Shown: positions 37,859 through 47,740, counted from the first letter of the stretch. The stretch is DNA of 64,000 nt from Pontiellaceae bacterium B12219 (GCA_029432795.1 JARNMJ010000013.1:24179-88178), one strand, 5' to 3'. Notes: generated by a model from the letters alone, not told the origin. Numbers and translations are program-made.

Positions 37859-40015
37859 ATGTATAGGAAGAATAAATTTTTAGTATTTATAATGGGTGCA
37901 TCACTGGCAGTGCAATTGCCGCTTGCTTTAGCACAGGATAACCAACAGCAGCGTCGGCGGCCGGGAGGAGGCCCTCCCCCTGATGAAGCAGTAGAGGAAC
38001 GTTCAGCATCAACTAATTCCTCCAATTCCAATACCGGGCCTAATCAGCTGTTGAACAGCACGGTCTCGCGCGATGCCTCCGGCTCACAGGTTGCGGTTAA
38101 CTGGGAGAATATCACGCTTAAAGATTGTATTGAGGTGCTCTGTCGCGACCTAGGTATGGAGTTCATCATTTCCCCCTCAGTCAACGTTACTCAGGAAATC
38201 AGCATTCGTGCCGGCAACGTCACGGAATGGGATCGCGAAGACAAACTCGAAATGTTTGATGCCATTCTCGAAACTGCCGGAGTGCAGCGCATCGAACGCG
38301 GCCGAGTCTGGGTTTTTTCCCCTTCCGATATCCGACCGATCATCAAAGCCGGCTCAGAAACGGATTATTCCGATGGCAAACCGATCATCGGTGTCATTGA
38401 GCTCGAAAATATTGATGCCTCCGCCGCCCAGACTTTTCTGAATAACTTCACCGGCAAGCCGCAGCGAATTTTCGGGATGGAAAACTCCAATATCCTGATT
38501 GCACTCGGCACTCAGGCCTGGCTCCAGCAAATGCAGGAGTTGCTGAATATCGTCGACGTTCCCTCTTCCATTCTGGTTCAGCATGTATTGGAACAGGCGG
38601 ATGCTACGGACGTTGCAGAAGAGTTATCGAATCTGTTTTACCGTCGTACCGGATATGACGGCACCGCTGTCCAGTTTTTTGCCATTGCCCGCCTGAATAT
38701 GGTAATTGCACATAATGCAACTCAGGCAATGGTTCCGGAAATCAAGCACTGGGTTCAGATGCTCGACCGGGCCGACGGCACCAACGAGCGGGTCACCAAA
38801 ATCTACCGCCTGAAAGTCGTGGAGGCTGAAACCATCGGTCAAACTCTGAACGATCTTTACTCCAGCCTCTATGCCCAATCGCAGGAAAAAGAGCAGGAAC
38901 TCGGCAAAACCTCGACTAAACCCAACACCAAAAATGCGAATTCCTCGAATAACAACAATAAGAATGGCAATAAGACGAAAGCCGATGCGCAACCGGCATC
39001 TAACACTGCTCAGAACACCGCCGCTCTTGGAGGCGATGCGCCGGGCATGTCGGTTGATGAAGAGGTGATTATTCTTTCGGATGAAGAAACCAATACGCTC
39101 ATCGTCAATGCGCCGGCGAGTATGCATAAGGAAATTGCCAAGACGATCGATGAACTCGACCGCTCACGCCGTCAGGTACTCATTGAAACTGTACTCGTCG
39201 AAGTTACGCTCGATGAATCGCTCGACCTCGGTATTGAATGGGCCGTATTCGGGTCGGATTCTTCTGCCGCACAGTTAAGCGGTCTGGACTTGAATACCTT
39301 TGGACCCCTCGGCGAACCAATCACCACGGCGAGTTCGGGATTCACCTATTTGTTGAATGCCAATGAGAAAGCCATGGCCCTGATTCATGCCGCGCAGGAT
39401 GACGACCGTCTCCAGGTTCTTTCATCGCCAACGGTGCTCACGCGCGATGGTATGGAGGCGGAAGTTTCCTTTGGTAAAGAAGTTCCGGTTCAGCAGAGCA
39501 GCATCAGCGAATCCGGCACTGAAAATTTTTACTATGAGTACCGCGATGCAAAAATAACTCTCTTGGTTACTCCGAAAATCGACGACAACCGAATGGTTAC
39601 CCTCGATCTCGAACAGACGATCCGGGCTCTCGATGCAGATTCTTCAAATGATGATGCGCCCACCTTTTACACGCGTGAAATTCGTTCCAATCTGCAGGTG
39701 GATGATGGACAGACACTCATTCTTGGCGGCTTGATTGAGCGGACTGACCAGAAAGTGCAGACCGGCATACCGATTCTCAGCCAGCTTCCGGTCATCGGCT
39801 GGGTTTTCGGTCGTACGCGAACTGCGAAAGTCGGGTCTGAAATTCTTATGATCATGACTCCGCATGTGGTTGATACCCGCGATGAAACCGACATGCTGAC
39901 CAAGGAATTCAAGAATAAGATTCTCGGCGCGATGGACGAAAAAAATATTCGTACGCTCTACGATCTTAATGATGACGCTCCGCAAACAGAAGAACCGCAA
40001 GTGGAGTCGAAATAA
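37859..40015 (+). CDS. gspD: Type II secretion outer-membrane secretin
   Basis: 718 residues. Signal peptide (about 5-26), a Gln/Pro/Ser-rich spacer, N0/N1-N3 periplasmic ring domains (about 70-440), with an Asn/Ser/Lys-rich low-complexity insert (about 355-400), and a C-terminal secretin domain with V-L-S-S-P-T-V-L-T-R, V-P-V-Q-Q and L-G-G-L-I-E-R-T. It forms the exit channel for folded enzymes. ATG at 37859 is preferred: the in-frame ATG at 37799 lies in the upstream terminator tail and the signal peptide fits the later start. Ends 1 bp inside gspE. Confidence 0.92.
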   Translation: MYRKNKFLVFIMGASLAVQLPLALAQDNQQQRRRPGGGPPPDEAVEERSASTNSSNSNTGPNQLLNSTVSRDASGSQVAVNWENITLKDCIEVLCRDLGMEFIISPSVNVTQEISIRAGNVTEWDREDKLEMFDAILETAGVQRIERGRVWVFSPSDIRPIIKAGSETDYSDGKPIIGVIELENIDASAAQTFLNNFTGKPQRIFGMENSNILIALGTQAWLQQMQELLNIVDVPSSILVQHVLEQADATDVAEELSNLFYRRTGYDGTAVQFFAIARLNMVIAHNATQAMVPEIKHWVQMLDRADGTNERVTKIYRLKVVEAETIGQTLNDLYSSLYAQSQEKEQELGKTSTKPNTKNANSSNNNNKNGNKTKADAQPASNTAQNTAALGGDAPGMSVDEEVIILSDEETNTLIVNAPASMHKEIAKTIDELDRSRRQVLIETVLVEVTLDESLDLGIEWAVFGSDSSAAQLSGLDLNTFGPLGEPITTASSGFTYLLNANEKAMALIHAAQDDDRLQVLSSPTVLTRDGMEAEVSFGKEVPVQQSSISESGTENFYYEYRDAKITLLVTPKIDDNRMVTLDLEQTIRALDADSSNDDAPTFYTREIRSNLQVDDGQTLILGGLIERTDQKVQTGIPILSQLPVIGWVFGRTRTAKVGSEILMIMTPHVVDTRDETDMLTKEFKNKILGAMDEKNIRTLYDLNDDAPQTEEPQVESK

Positions 40016-41697
40016 TGGCCTACCGTCAACTAGGCGATATTCTTGTGGCGCACGGTGCCGTTGGCCGCGATGCCGTGCAGGCCGCGCTTCGGAAACAGAA
40101 TGAAGGCGGGGGCGTTCCAAAGCTTGGAAGCATTCTCGTTGAGAATGGCGATATTCAACCACAGGAACTCACAAAGGCGCTTTCGGAGCAATTCGGACTT
40201 CCTATCTGTAAAATTGAAAAGCCCGCAAAACACCTCTGCCTCGAGGACGACCTTCCATATCCCTTCATGATTGAGCATCGGATTTTATTCGTTCTCGACG
40301 AGGAAAAGCTGATTGCTGTAACCGATGATCCGACCGACTGGTCCTCCATTGAAGCCATGCGGCTGTGTAAAGGAGAGGAACTGGAGATTTTTCTGGTTCC
40401 CACTTCGGAAATGGACGATGCCCTCGTGCGGATTGAAGATTTTGCCGCCAATAATCTCGGCACCATGATGCAGGACGCTGAAGTGTTCGAGACCGGCGAG
40501 TGGGGCGATGAAGAAGAGCATTTGCGCGACCTCGCCCTCGAGGCACCGGTGGTGCGCATGGTGAACCTCATCATCACCCAGGCCGTTGAAAAACGGGCAT
40601 CGGATATTCATGTCGAAGTCGGCGAATATAACCTGCGCGTCCGCTATCGGGTGGACGGCGTGCTGCACGAAGCCGAATCGATCGATAAAAAGCATCATGC
40701 CGCCGTCACGTCCCGCATGAAGCTGCTGGCCAAACTCGATATTGCCGAACGGCGTATTCCACAGGACGGGCGCATCAAGATGCAGATTCAGGGGCACGAT
40801 CTTGATATGCGTGTCGCCACCACGCCAACCATCTATGGCGAAAACATCGTCATCCGTCTGCTGAATCAGCAGCAGGTGGAACTCAACTTTGCCAGCCTCG
40901 GGATGCCCGAGCGCGAAGAGGAACTTTTTACCAGTATGGTTGAACAGCCGCAGGGATTCATTCTTGTAACCGGTCCGACCGGCAGCGGTAAAACCACAAC
41001 ACTGCACACCGCTTTGACGCATCTGAACAGCGAAAAGGTCAAAATCATCACCATTGAGGATCCGGTCGAAATCCGCCTCGGCGGCATCAACCAGATTCAG
41101 ATGAATCCAAAGATTGGAATGACCTTTGCCAACGGACTGCGCTCTATTGTTCGTCAGGACCCCGATATTGTAATGGTCGGGGAAATCCGCGATGCGGAAA
41201 CGGCCGATATCGCCATTCAGGCTTCGCTCACCGGTCATATGGTACTTTCCACTTTGCATACCAACGATGCCGCCGGCTCCATCGCCCGTCTGGCGGATAT
41301 GGGGGTTGAAAGCTATCTGATTGCGTCGGCGCTTACCGGATCTTTGGCCCAGCGCCTTTGCCGCCGCATCTGTCCGCACTGCGCTGAGCCCTATACGATC
41401 AGCGGCCGGCAGCTTTCGGACTTCCCCGAAGCCGTTCTGCCCGAGTATCAGCTCTATCGTGGAAAAGGCTGCGAAGCTTGCGATGGCACCGGATTTTACG
41501 GCCGCGTCGGTCTTTACGAACTCATGACCATCAACGACGAAATGCGCGAGCTCATCCAGAAATCGCCCGAAGCCGGGCCGATCCGTAAGCTTTCAAAAAA
41601 GAGCGGCACCAAACTGCTGCGCGAATGCGGCTGGCAGGCGATGATCGATGGGGTCAGCACCGTTGAAGAGGTGAGGAGAGTCACGCAATGGGCATAG
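40015..41697 (+). CDS. gspE: Type II secretion ATPase
   Basis: 560 residues. N-terminal MshEN/GspE-N domain (1-150), then the hexameric ATPase with Walker A G-P-T-G-S-G-K-T-T-T, Asp box, Walker B region I-V-M-V-G-E-I-R-D and His box L-S-T-L-H-T-N-D, and a zinc-binding four-cysteine loop C-P-H-C ... C-E-A-C-D near residues 460-490. It powers pseudopilus assembly at the inner face of the membrane. A palindrome copy (40115-40129) encodes V-P-K-L-G-S in the N-terminal domain. Confidence 0.95.
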   Translation: MAYRQLGDILVAHGAVGRDAVQAALRKQNEGGGVPKLGSILVENGDIQPQELTKALSEQFGLPICKIEKPAKHLCLEDDLPYPFMIEHRILFVLDEEKLIAVTDDPTDWSSIEAMRLCKGEELEIFLVPTSEMDDALVRIEDFAANNLGTMMQDAEVFETGEWGDEEEHLRDLALEAPVVRMVNLIITQAVEKRASDIHVEVGEYNLRVRYRVDGVLHEAESIDKKHHAAVTSRMKLLAKLDIAERRIPQDGRIKMQIQGHDLDMRVATTPTIYGENIVIRLLNQQQVELNFASLGMPEREEELFTSMVEQPQGFILVTGPTGSGKTTTLHTALTHLNSEKVKIITIEDPVEIRLGGINQIQMNPKIGMTFANGLRSIVRQDPDIVMVGEIRDAETADIAIQASLTGHMVLSTLHTNDAAGSIARLADMGVESYLIASALTGSLAQRLCRRICPHCAEPYTISGRQLSDFPEAVLPEYQLYRGKGCEACDGTGFYGRVGLYELMTINDEMRELIQKSPEAGPIRKLSKKSGTKLLRECGWQAMIDGVSTVEEVRRVTQWA

Positions 41698-41770
41698 GAT
41701 TTATTACTGCATACTGCGTATTACGTATTTCAGTCGGTCAATACGCAGTACGTACTACGAAATACGCATC
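41698..41770. repeat. Permuted-word spacer (TACGTATT-type) between gspE and gspF
   Basis: 73 bp built of permuted copies of TACGCAGTA, TACGTATT and ATACGCA, giving a loose inverted repeat (GCATACTGCGTATTACG against GCAGTACGTACTACGAAAT). It breaks the otherwise tight gsp operon without coding. Confidence 0.5.
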
Positions 41771-42985
41771 ATGAAAAAGTTTTCCTATAAAGCGATTACG
41801 TCCGGCGGTGAAACACGGACCGGAATCCTTGAAGCGCCCTCCGAAGCGCGGGCGGTTCAGCAGCTTCAGCAGAAGGCGCTGATCGTGCTGAATATTTCCG
41901 ACAGTGCGTCCGCCGAAGGATTCTCCTCCGCTTCAAAGTCGCTCGGCGGCCGTATCACCACCCAGCAGCTGATGGAATTTTCGTCGGAAACGTCGGCGCT
42001 GCTCGATGCCAAAATTCCACTCGAACAGGCGTTGAAAACCCAGGCCGATCTCTGTTCGCACGAACGGTTTAAAGAGGTGCTTTCCGAAGTCTGGAAAGAT
42101 GTCACCGGCGGAGCTTCGTTTGCGGATGCGCTCGCCCGGCATCCCAAAGTATTCGAACGCTTCTATTCCAATATGGTGCGCGGCGGGGAGGCTTCCGGCT
42201 CGTTGGATCTCATTATGCGCCGTGTTGCCGCGCTGCTCGAACGGCGTCAGAAACTGCGCTCGAAAGTGGTCACCGCCATGATCTATCCCTCGTTGCTGCT
42301 GCTGATGGGCGCGGTGGTTGTGGCGGTCATGATGATGGTGGTCATCCCGAAACTCACCTCGCTTTTTGAAGATACCGGACAGCTGTTGCCGGGCTCGACT
42401 CGTGCGCTGATGGCGTTCAGCGATTTCAGCATTGAATACTGGTGGTCCGGTCCTCTCATTCTGGCACTGGTTTTCGGCTGGTTCAAATTCTGGACGCGCA
42501 ATGAAGAAGGTAAAGTGGCCTGGGGAATAAAATTGCTGAAGTTTCCGGTCCTTGGAAATCTGTTGGCCGAGGCCGAAACCAGTCGGTTCTGCCGAATGCT
42601 GGCTTCGTTGCTCGAAGGGCAGGTGCCGATTCTGCAGGCCATTTCCATTACCGGCGGAACGCTCTCCAACGCCGCATTGCGTAAGCTGATGCGTGAGGTG
42701 TATGAAAATGTGCAGAGCGGAAAACCGATGGGCCCGGTATTGCAGAACAATCCGCTCTTTCCCGAGCTGGCCGCCCGCATGGTTTCCATGGGCGAGGATT
42801 CCGGCGAGCTCGGAACCATGCTCGACAAAGTGGCAGAACGGTATGAGGAAAAAGTCAGTGCCAGCACGGAACGGTTTGTCTGTGTGCTTGAGCCGGCTTT
42901 TATCGTTATTCTCGCCGTGGTGGTCGGTTTCATTGTCATCGGTATGATGCAGGGTATCATGGCCATGAGTACATCGGCCGGATAA
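41771..42985 (+). CDS. gspF: Type II secretion inner-membrane platform protein
   Basis: 404 residues with two GspF cytoplasmic domains (about 60-185 and 265-385) and three membrane helices (near 168-190, 215-235, 375-398). Motifs such as V-R-G-G-E-A-S-G-S-L-D and M-G-E-D-S-G-E-L-G-T-M-L are the usual domain markers. It anchors the assembly machinery and contacts GspE and GspL. Confidence 0.94.
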   Translation: MKKFSYKAITSGGETRTGILEAPSEARAVQQLQQKALIVLNISDSASAEGFSSASKSLGGRITTQQLMEFSSETSALLDAKIPLEQALKTQADLCSHERFKEVLSEVWKDVTGGASFADALARHPKVFERFYSNMVRGGEASGSLDLIMRRVAALLERRQKLRSKVVTAMIYPSLLLLMGAVVVAVMMMVVIPKLTSLFEDTGQLLPGSTRALMAFSDFSIEYWWSGPLILALVFGWFKFWTRNEEGKVAWGIKLLKFPVLGNLLAEAETSRFCRMLASLLEGQVPILQAISITGGTLSNAALRKLMREVYENVQSGKPMGPVLQNNPLFPELAARMVSMGEDSGELGTMLDKVAERYEEKVSASTERFVCVLEPAFIVILAVVVGFIVIGMMQGIMAMSTSAG

Positions 42986-43017
42986 GAAATATTTAATTGA
43001 ACAGGAGGCAGTACGTT

Positions 43018-43458
43018 ATGAATCAGAAAAAAAGAAAGCAGAGCAAATCCGGTTTCACGTTGGTGGAACTGCTGGTGGTGTTGGTAATCCTGATGGTGAT
43101 CGGCACCATTGCCGTACAGAACTTTTCCGGGCAGGAAGACAAGGCCAAGGTCAAGGCGGCGCGGGCATCTTTCACCACGCTTGAAAATGCGCTCGAACGC
43201 TTCAAGCTCGATATGGGCCGCTACCCGACCGAAGACGAAGGCCTGGCGGTGCTGATTACAGCGCCGGAAGATGACGACGGAAGCTGGGGCCCGAAATACC
43301 TCAAAAAAGAGCGTTATCTGCTGGATGCCTGGAATAACGATTACATCTATACCGTGCCCGGCCCCGATGGCGAACCCTACGAAATCATCTCCTACGGTGC
43401 TGATGGTGTTGAAGGCGGAGAAGGACAGTTTGATGCAGATCTATCGAATTTAGATTAG
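43018..43458 (+). CDS. gspG: Major pseudopilin
   Basis: 146 residues. Prepilin leader ends S-G and is cut before F-T-L-V-E-L-L-V-V-L-V-I-L; Glu at +5 is present. The C-terminal part has the GspG features G-R-Y-P-T-E-D-E-G-L, W-G-P-K-Y and the calcium-loop region S-Y-G-A-D-G-V-E-G-G-E. ATG at 43018 was chosen because AGGAGG lies 10 bp upstream; a start at 42997 is unlikely. Confidence 0.94.
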   Translation: MNQKKRKQSKSGFTLVELLVVLVILMVIGTIAVQNFSGQEDKAKVKAARASFTTLENALERFKLDMGRYPTEDEGLAVLITAPEDDDGSWGPKYLKKERYLLDAWNNDYIYTVPGPDGEPYEIISYGADGVEGGEGQFDADLSNLD

Positions 43459-43475
43459 CAAACAAGGAATGCGGA

Positions 43476-44105
43476 ATGCCGACAGGCCGGAATATTCAAG
43501 CTTCATGTTTCACGGTTCACGGTTCGAAACGAGGCTTTACCATGATTGAGCTGCTGGTTGTGATGGCGATTATTATCGTCATCACTTCCATCAGCATTCC
43601 GACCATCGATGCCATGGCTTCGCCGAAACATGCGCTCCGAAAAGAAGGCCGTAAAATCATGCAGCTGATGGCGGAAGCCCGAATGCTGGCGATGAGTCGT
43701 AAGCTGCAGATTGATTTGCGCATCGATTCGGAAGCCCGTGAAGTCCGGATGATTGAAGCCCTCGCTTTCCAAACCCTGGAAACCGGCGATTCCATTTTCA
43801 AATCCTCGGAATCCGACAGCAGCCTTTATGAAAAGGTGCTGGTTTTCGATGAAGACTATTCGTTGGAATCCTTTTCAGCCGATCAGATTTCCACCGTTGA
43901 AGATGATTCGGATTTCCAGACATTGGAAACCGTTCCATCCACGGAACGTGAAGAAACGAGCGATCAGCTCGCGGTTTCTTTCACGCACTTCGGCGGCAGT
44001 AACGGCGGCGGCATAACGCTGACGCGCGATGAATTACAGCTCCATATTGCCGCTGACATTCTCACCGGCCGACCGAAAGTGGTGAAACGGAGGCAGGATG
44101 ATTAA
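43476..44105 (+). CDS. gspH: Minor pseudopilin H
   Basis: 209 residues, longer than usual. A leader of about 20 residues ends K-R-G before F-T-M-I-E-L-L-V-V-M-A-I-I. The leader is encoded by a permuted-word stretch (TTTCACGGTTCACGG), so the real start could differ. Two palindrome copies (43767 and 43914) both encode F-Q-T-L-E within a Ser/Asp/Glu-rich region (residues about 90-165) that looks like an insertion compared with normal GspH. It overlaps gspI by 8 bp. Confidence 0.8.
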   Translation: MPTGRNIQASCFTVHGSKRGFTMIELLVVMAIIIVITSISIPTIDAMASPKHALRKEGRKIMQLMAEARMLAMSRKLQIDLRIDSEAREVRMIEALAFQTLETGDSIFKSSESDSSLYEKVLVFDEDYSLESFSADQISTVEDDSDFQTLETVPSTEREETSDQLAVSFTHFGGSNGGGITLTRDELQLHIAADILTGRPKVVKRRQDD

Positions 44106-44586
44106 GCATGTAGTTCCTCCTTCAGGCGGTCCATCCAGAAAGGTGAGTGCGCGGAGCCGCCTAAAGGCGGAACTACATACTTCTGCCGGCTTCAGCCTGC
44201 TCGAAGTGCTGGTGGCGCTGGTGGTTTTCTCGATTGGTGTCACCGGGATGCTGGCTGCGCTCGGCTATAATCTGAGGGATATCAATTACACCAAAGACCA
44301 TGCGCTGGCCGTCCGGATTGCCTCGCGGGAAATGAATGCGCTGCGCCGCAACACCTATGTGCCGGAATCGGAATCGTCCGGTGAAGAGGGCCGTTTTTCA
44401 TGGGTGGCGCTGGTGGAGCAGCTCGATGTCGAATCTCTGCCCGGGATGGATAGCGATGATGAAAGCCAGACGGAGGCGCTGGCGCCGTGCGAAATGGAAG
44501 TCACCGTTTCGTGGAGTGATGATATCGGTACCGAGCCGACCCATTCGATGAAACTGAACGGCATAGAACTTTTTGAAGATGAATAG
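44098..44586 (+). CDS. gspI: Minor pseudopilin I
   Basis: 162 residues. The cleavage site is S-A-G before F-S-L-L-E-V-L-V-A-L-V-V-F. The leader of about 31 residues is unusually long and is the translation of a 69-bp inverted-repeat element (44109-44177). A GTG in frame near 44143 would give a normal-length leader. The mature part has the usual GspI Asp/Glu-rich C-terminal half. It overlaps both gspH and gspJ by 8 bp. Confidence 0.85.
   Translation: MIKHVVPPSGGPSRKVSARSRLKAELHTSAGFSLLEVLVALVVFSIGVTGMLAALGYNLRDINYTKDHALAVRIASREMNALRRNTYVPESESSGEEGRFSWVALVEQLDVESLPGMDSDDESQTEALAPCEMEVTVSWSDDIGTEPTHSMKLNGIELFEDE
44109..44177. repeat. REP-like inverted repeat inside the gspI leader
   Basis: Two 21-bp arms, TGTAGTTCC-TCCTTCAGGCGG read left and its near reverse complement at 44157-44177, match at 19 of 21 positions around a 27-bp middle. 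The form is that of a repetitive extragenic palindrome, yet it is translated as part of the prepilin leader. Confidence 0.7.
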
Positions 44587-45319
44587 GAAGAATATAAAAT
44601 CCTCCGGTTTCAGTCTGATGGAACTGCTGGTGGCGTTGGCGGTGATGGGGATTCTGTGCGGTTCGATTGCCGGTGTGCTGCGCAATGCGATTGCTTCGGT
44701 GGATCAGGGCACGGCGGCGCTTGATAATCTCACGCGGATGCGGTCGCTGGAACAGATGTTCGGCGGGGCGCTGCGCGATGCCCGCGCGCTGCAGCTTTCG
44801 CAGGAAGAGATAAGTATGCTCGAAGAAGACGGCTCTTATGATTCCGCCGAGGGCGACTACCGTTATCGCGGCGAAGAAACCGCCATTGGTTTCTGTTTGG
44901 AGCGTCCATTCCTTGGAACACAGCGTGACGGCTATATGCACTGGATTGTGCTCGAAGTGCGCACGGACGACGAAACGGAAAACCAGAGCCTTTGGCTGAC
45001 TGATGTTTCATTTCTTAACGGCATTGATAATCCGGTTGGCGAGGATTGGGGCGACAACGCCATGTTTAACGACGACGCCCAGCTGCCGACCGTGGAAGTT
45101 CAGCTTATTGAAAATGTGGAAACGCTCTATTTCCGCCACTGGCAGCTGGAAGAAGAGGGCATGACGGACGAGCCTGAGCCGGTTGAGCTGGAAGCGGAGG
45201 ATATTGGGGGCGACTACGCCCTCGAACTGCCTGATTTTATTGAAATGGAAATCAAGCTTCCGAAGATGGAGAGTGAGACTCTCTATTTCGATTACAGTAT
45301 AAGGCGGAAAGGAATATGA
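44579..45319 (+). CDS. gspJ: Minor pseudopilin J
   Basis: 246 residues. Leader K-S-S-G before F-S-L-M-E-L-L-V-A-L-A-V-M; later G-A-L-R-D-A-R and I-G-F-C-L-E. GspJ builds the pseudopilus tip with GspI and GspK. ATG at 44579 was chosen over a TTG at 44573. It overlaps gspK by 4 bp. Confidence 0.88.
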   Translation: MNRKNIKSSGFSLMELLVALAVMGILCGSIAGVLRNAIASVDQGTAALDNLTRMRSLEQMFGGALRDARALQLSQEEISMLEEDGSYDSAEGDYRYRGEETAIGFCLERPFLGTQRDGYMHWIVLEVRTDDETENQSLWLTDVSFLNGIDNPVGEDWGDNAMFNDDAQLPTVEVQLIENVETLYFRHWQLEEEGMTDEPEPVELEAEDIGGDYALELPDFIEMEIKLPKMESETLYFDYSIRRKGI

Positions 45320-46365
45320 GGTTGATCCGTTCAGAGTCCAAAGAAGGTTCTGCGCTGATCATCGTGCTGTCGGTTGCGGTGGTACTGGCACTGATTGTGG
45401 CAAATTTCGCGGCGGACATGAATGCCGAGCTGAAAGCGGCCGGCGGGAATGTTGACGAAGCCGTCACGGATCAGCTTTCGCGCAGCGCGCTGGCGCTGGC
45501 TCGTTTGGCGGAGATTGGCCGGGATAACGCACAGCTTTATGCCAACGGCTACGGCGATGCCTATCTGATTTCCGGAACAGAAGATTACGAAAACGTCATT
45601 GAAGAGCTTGAAGTGTATCGCACCGGATATGAGCTGGGTCGTGGCATGCTTGCATATCAACTGGTCTATAAACCGTCCGCGCTCGATGCAAATGAGCTGG
45701 ATGAGAACAGCTGGGAACGCCTGTTCGAAGTGGCCTGCGATATGGACGACGGCACCGAACGGAGCCAACTCGTCGACCGTATTCTCGACTGGATTGATTC
45801 CGATGGCACGATGCGCGCAAACGGTATGGAAGAGGAAGACTATCAGGATCTGGATACGCCGCGGCATGTAAAGAACGGAGATCTGGGGTCCGATGAAGAA
45901 CTGTTGCTGGTCTACGGCATGACGCCGGAACTGTTTTACGGAACCGGGAATCCTGCACGGATAGAGGATGGAATGATCCGGGGCGGAGGGCTGTTGCGCT
46001 TCCTGATCGGCGACAACTCGCCGGAAGGCCAGGCATCGGCGCAGTACATCCTGTCCGGAACATATCCTGAAGATATGGCGACCGACGAGGAGGATGAGCT
46101 TGAATACGAAAGGGTGAATGCACTCCCCGAGAGACTCTACCTGATTGCACAGGGATTTATCCCGGAGGAACAGGACCGTGAAGAATCTTTAACGTTTGAT
46201 GATGATCAGGAAGAGATCGCCTTCCGCTCCCGTCGCTTCCTTCTGGTGGAACTCAGGTTGGGCGGTGAAAATGACGCGGGCTATGAACTTGAGGACATAG
46301 TGGAGAACGCATCAGGGGAATTGGTGGATCGCATTCTCACCTACGGTGTGCCCGATGAGGAATAA
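45316..46365 (+). CDS. gspK: Minor pseudopilin K (tip protein)
   Basis: 349 residues. Short leader ends E-G before S-A-L-I-I-V-L-S-V-A-V-V; the usual Glu at +5 is absent, as is normal for GspK. The large helical domain carries V-D-R-I-L-D-W-I-D-S-D-G, the family's most conserved segment, and a long acidic C terminus. It caps the pseudopilus. Confidence 0.88.
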   Translation: MRLIRSESKEGSALIIVLSVAVVLALIVANFAADMNAELKAAGGNVDEAVTDQLSRSALALARLAEIGRDNAQLYANGYGDAYLISGTEDYENVIEELEVYRTGYELGRGMLAYQLVYKPSALDANELDENSWERLFEVACDMDDGTERSQLVDRILDWIDSDGTMRANGMEEEDYQDLDTPRHVKNGDLGSDEELLLVYGMTPELFYGTGNPARIEDGMIRGGGLLRFLIGDNSPEGQASAQYILSGTYPEDMATDEEDELEYERVNALPERLYLIAQGFIPEEQDREESLTFDDDQEEIAFRSRRFLLVELRLGGENDAGYELEDIVENASGELVDRILTYGVPDEE

Positions 46366-46392
46366 ACAAATGGGTCAGATTGGACAGGAATT

Positions 46393-47736
46393 ATGAGCGC
46401 AAAAACAACAATGTGCATTTTGTTTGGGGACAAAACGGTGGATGCCGTGTTTGTCGATCACAGTATGCTGGGAACACAGGTTAAGTTCATGGAGCGGTTG
46501 CCGCGCGATGAACAGGTGTTTTCCGCCGTGGCGGAACGAATGAAGTCTGAACCCAAAATGCCGGCGCGCGTTATGCTCTGTATTCCGCGCAGCAGTGCCA
46601 TTCAGCGGACGCTGAGCTATCCGATTGCGGCAAAGGGCGAATTGGATAATATGATTCGGTTCGAGGCCGCGCGCCATATTCCACTGCCGGAAGATAACCG
46701 GCTGTTAGGCTGGTCGACTGCGGATACGCCGGATGAAAAACAGGTGCTGCTCAACCTCGTTGCCGCCAGTCAATCTGAAGTGCGTGAATTGATTAATCAG
46801 TTTGAACAGGCGGGGGTGCCTGTGGATGAGGCGGTTCCGTTCAGTTCGGCGGTGTCGCCCGTTTTAGCCGATGCGCCGACTTTGCTGGTGCTCGTGGATG
46901 ATGGACATCTGGAACTTTGTCTCTACGGCCGGGGCATCCTGCAGGATTCGCAGCTCATTTCATGCAGGGCTCCGGGCTTCTCTTCCGAGCGGATTGTAAG
47001 CTCGACCCGGCAGATGGTGGCAAAACATAAGAGCTGGCTTGGCGACGAAGGCATCAGCCGTATTTATATCGGCGGTGCCGGACAGATGATCGAAGGATTG
47101 ACGGAGGAACTCGAAGCCGTGTTCGGTCTTCATGTTCACCCCTTGGAACGTTCCGGAACCATGGATTCGGTCCTAACCGAAGAGCAGGAATCCTTCGTTG
47201 AAGTTTTGATGGCGGCCTCCATCGATTTAGATCCGACGCTGAATCTGATTGAAGATAAAAAACGCAAGGTTCCGATCAGCCGTCGAACGCTGATTATTTC
47301 CGGGCTCTGTATTCTGTTAACCATCGAAGTTTTTACTTTTTACGGCTTTAAAAACGGAGCGCCATGGCTGCAGCGTCAAAAGGTGGCGCTGGAGCTTCGG
47401 GAGATGCAACGGGCTACGGCCGACATTCAGGAAAAGCGCAATCTGAATCGCACGTACCGCAAGCAGCTGGTGCAGTTGGAGCAGGTTTGTGAATCGCGGG
47501 TCAGTATTATGAACATGTTGAAATCCATTTCCGATGCATTGCCGGAAGACAGTTATCTGAACGGGTTTTCCTTTGATGGGGGCCAGCTGACCCTGAAAGG
47601 AAATTCCAAAGAACCGGGCCGGCTGCCGGAGCTGGTATTGGCGCTTCCGTTTGTCAATGCGTTGAATAAGTCCGACATCGGAAGAAAAGAAGGCGATTAC
47701 TACGAATTTGAACTCAGCGTGAGTTTGAGGAGATAG
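46393..47736 (+). CDS. gspL: GspL-type assembly protein (PilM-like plus PilN-like)
   Basis: 447 residues. The first about 280 form an actin-like PilM/GspL cytoplasmic domain; a membrane helix lies at about 298-318; the rest is a PilN-like periplasmic coiled coil followed by a small ferredoxin-like domain. GspL links GspE to the membrane platform. Sequence identity to named GspL is low by eye, so assignment rests on architecture and position after gspK. Confidence 0.8.
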   Translation: MSAKTTMCILFGDKTVDAVFVDHSMLGTQVKFMERLPRDEQVFSAVAERMKSEPKMPARVMLCIPRSSAIQRTLSYPIAAKGELDNMIRFEAARHIPLPEDNRLLGWSTADTPDEKQVLLNLVAASQSEVRELINQFEQAGVPVDEAVPFSSAVSPVLADAPTLLVLVDDGHLELCLYGRGILQDSQLISCRAPGFSSERIVSSTRQMVAKHKSWLGDEGISRIYIGGAGQMIEGLTEELEAVFGLHVHPLERSGTMDSVLTEEQESFVEVLMAASIDLDPTLNLIEDKKRKVPISRRTLIISGLCILLTIEVFTFYGFKNGAPWLQRQKVALELREMQRATADIQEKRNLNRTYRKQLVQLEQVCESRVSIMNMLKSISDALPEDSYLNGFSFDGGQLTLKGNSKEPGRLPELVLALPFVNALNKSDIGRKEGDYYEFELSVSLRR

Positions 47737-47740
47737 AACC

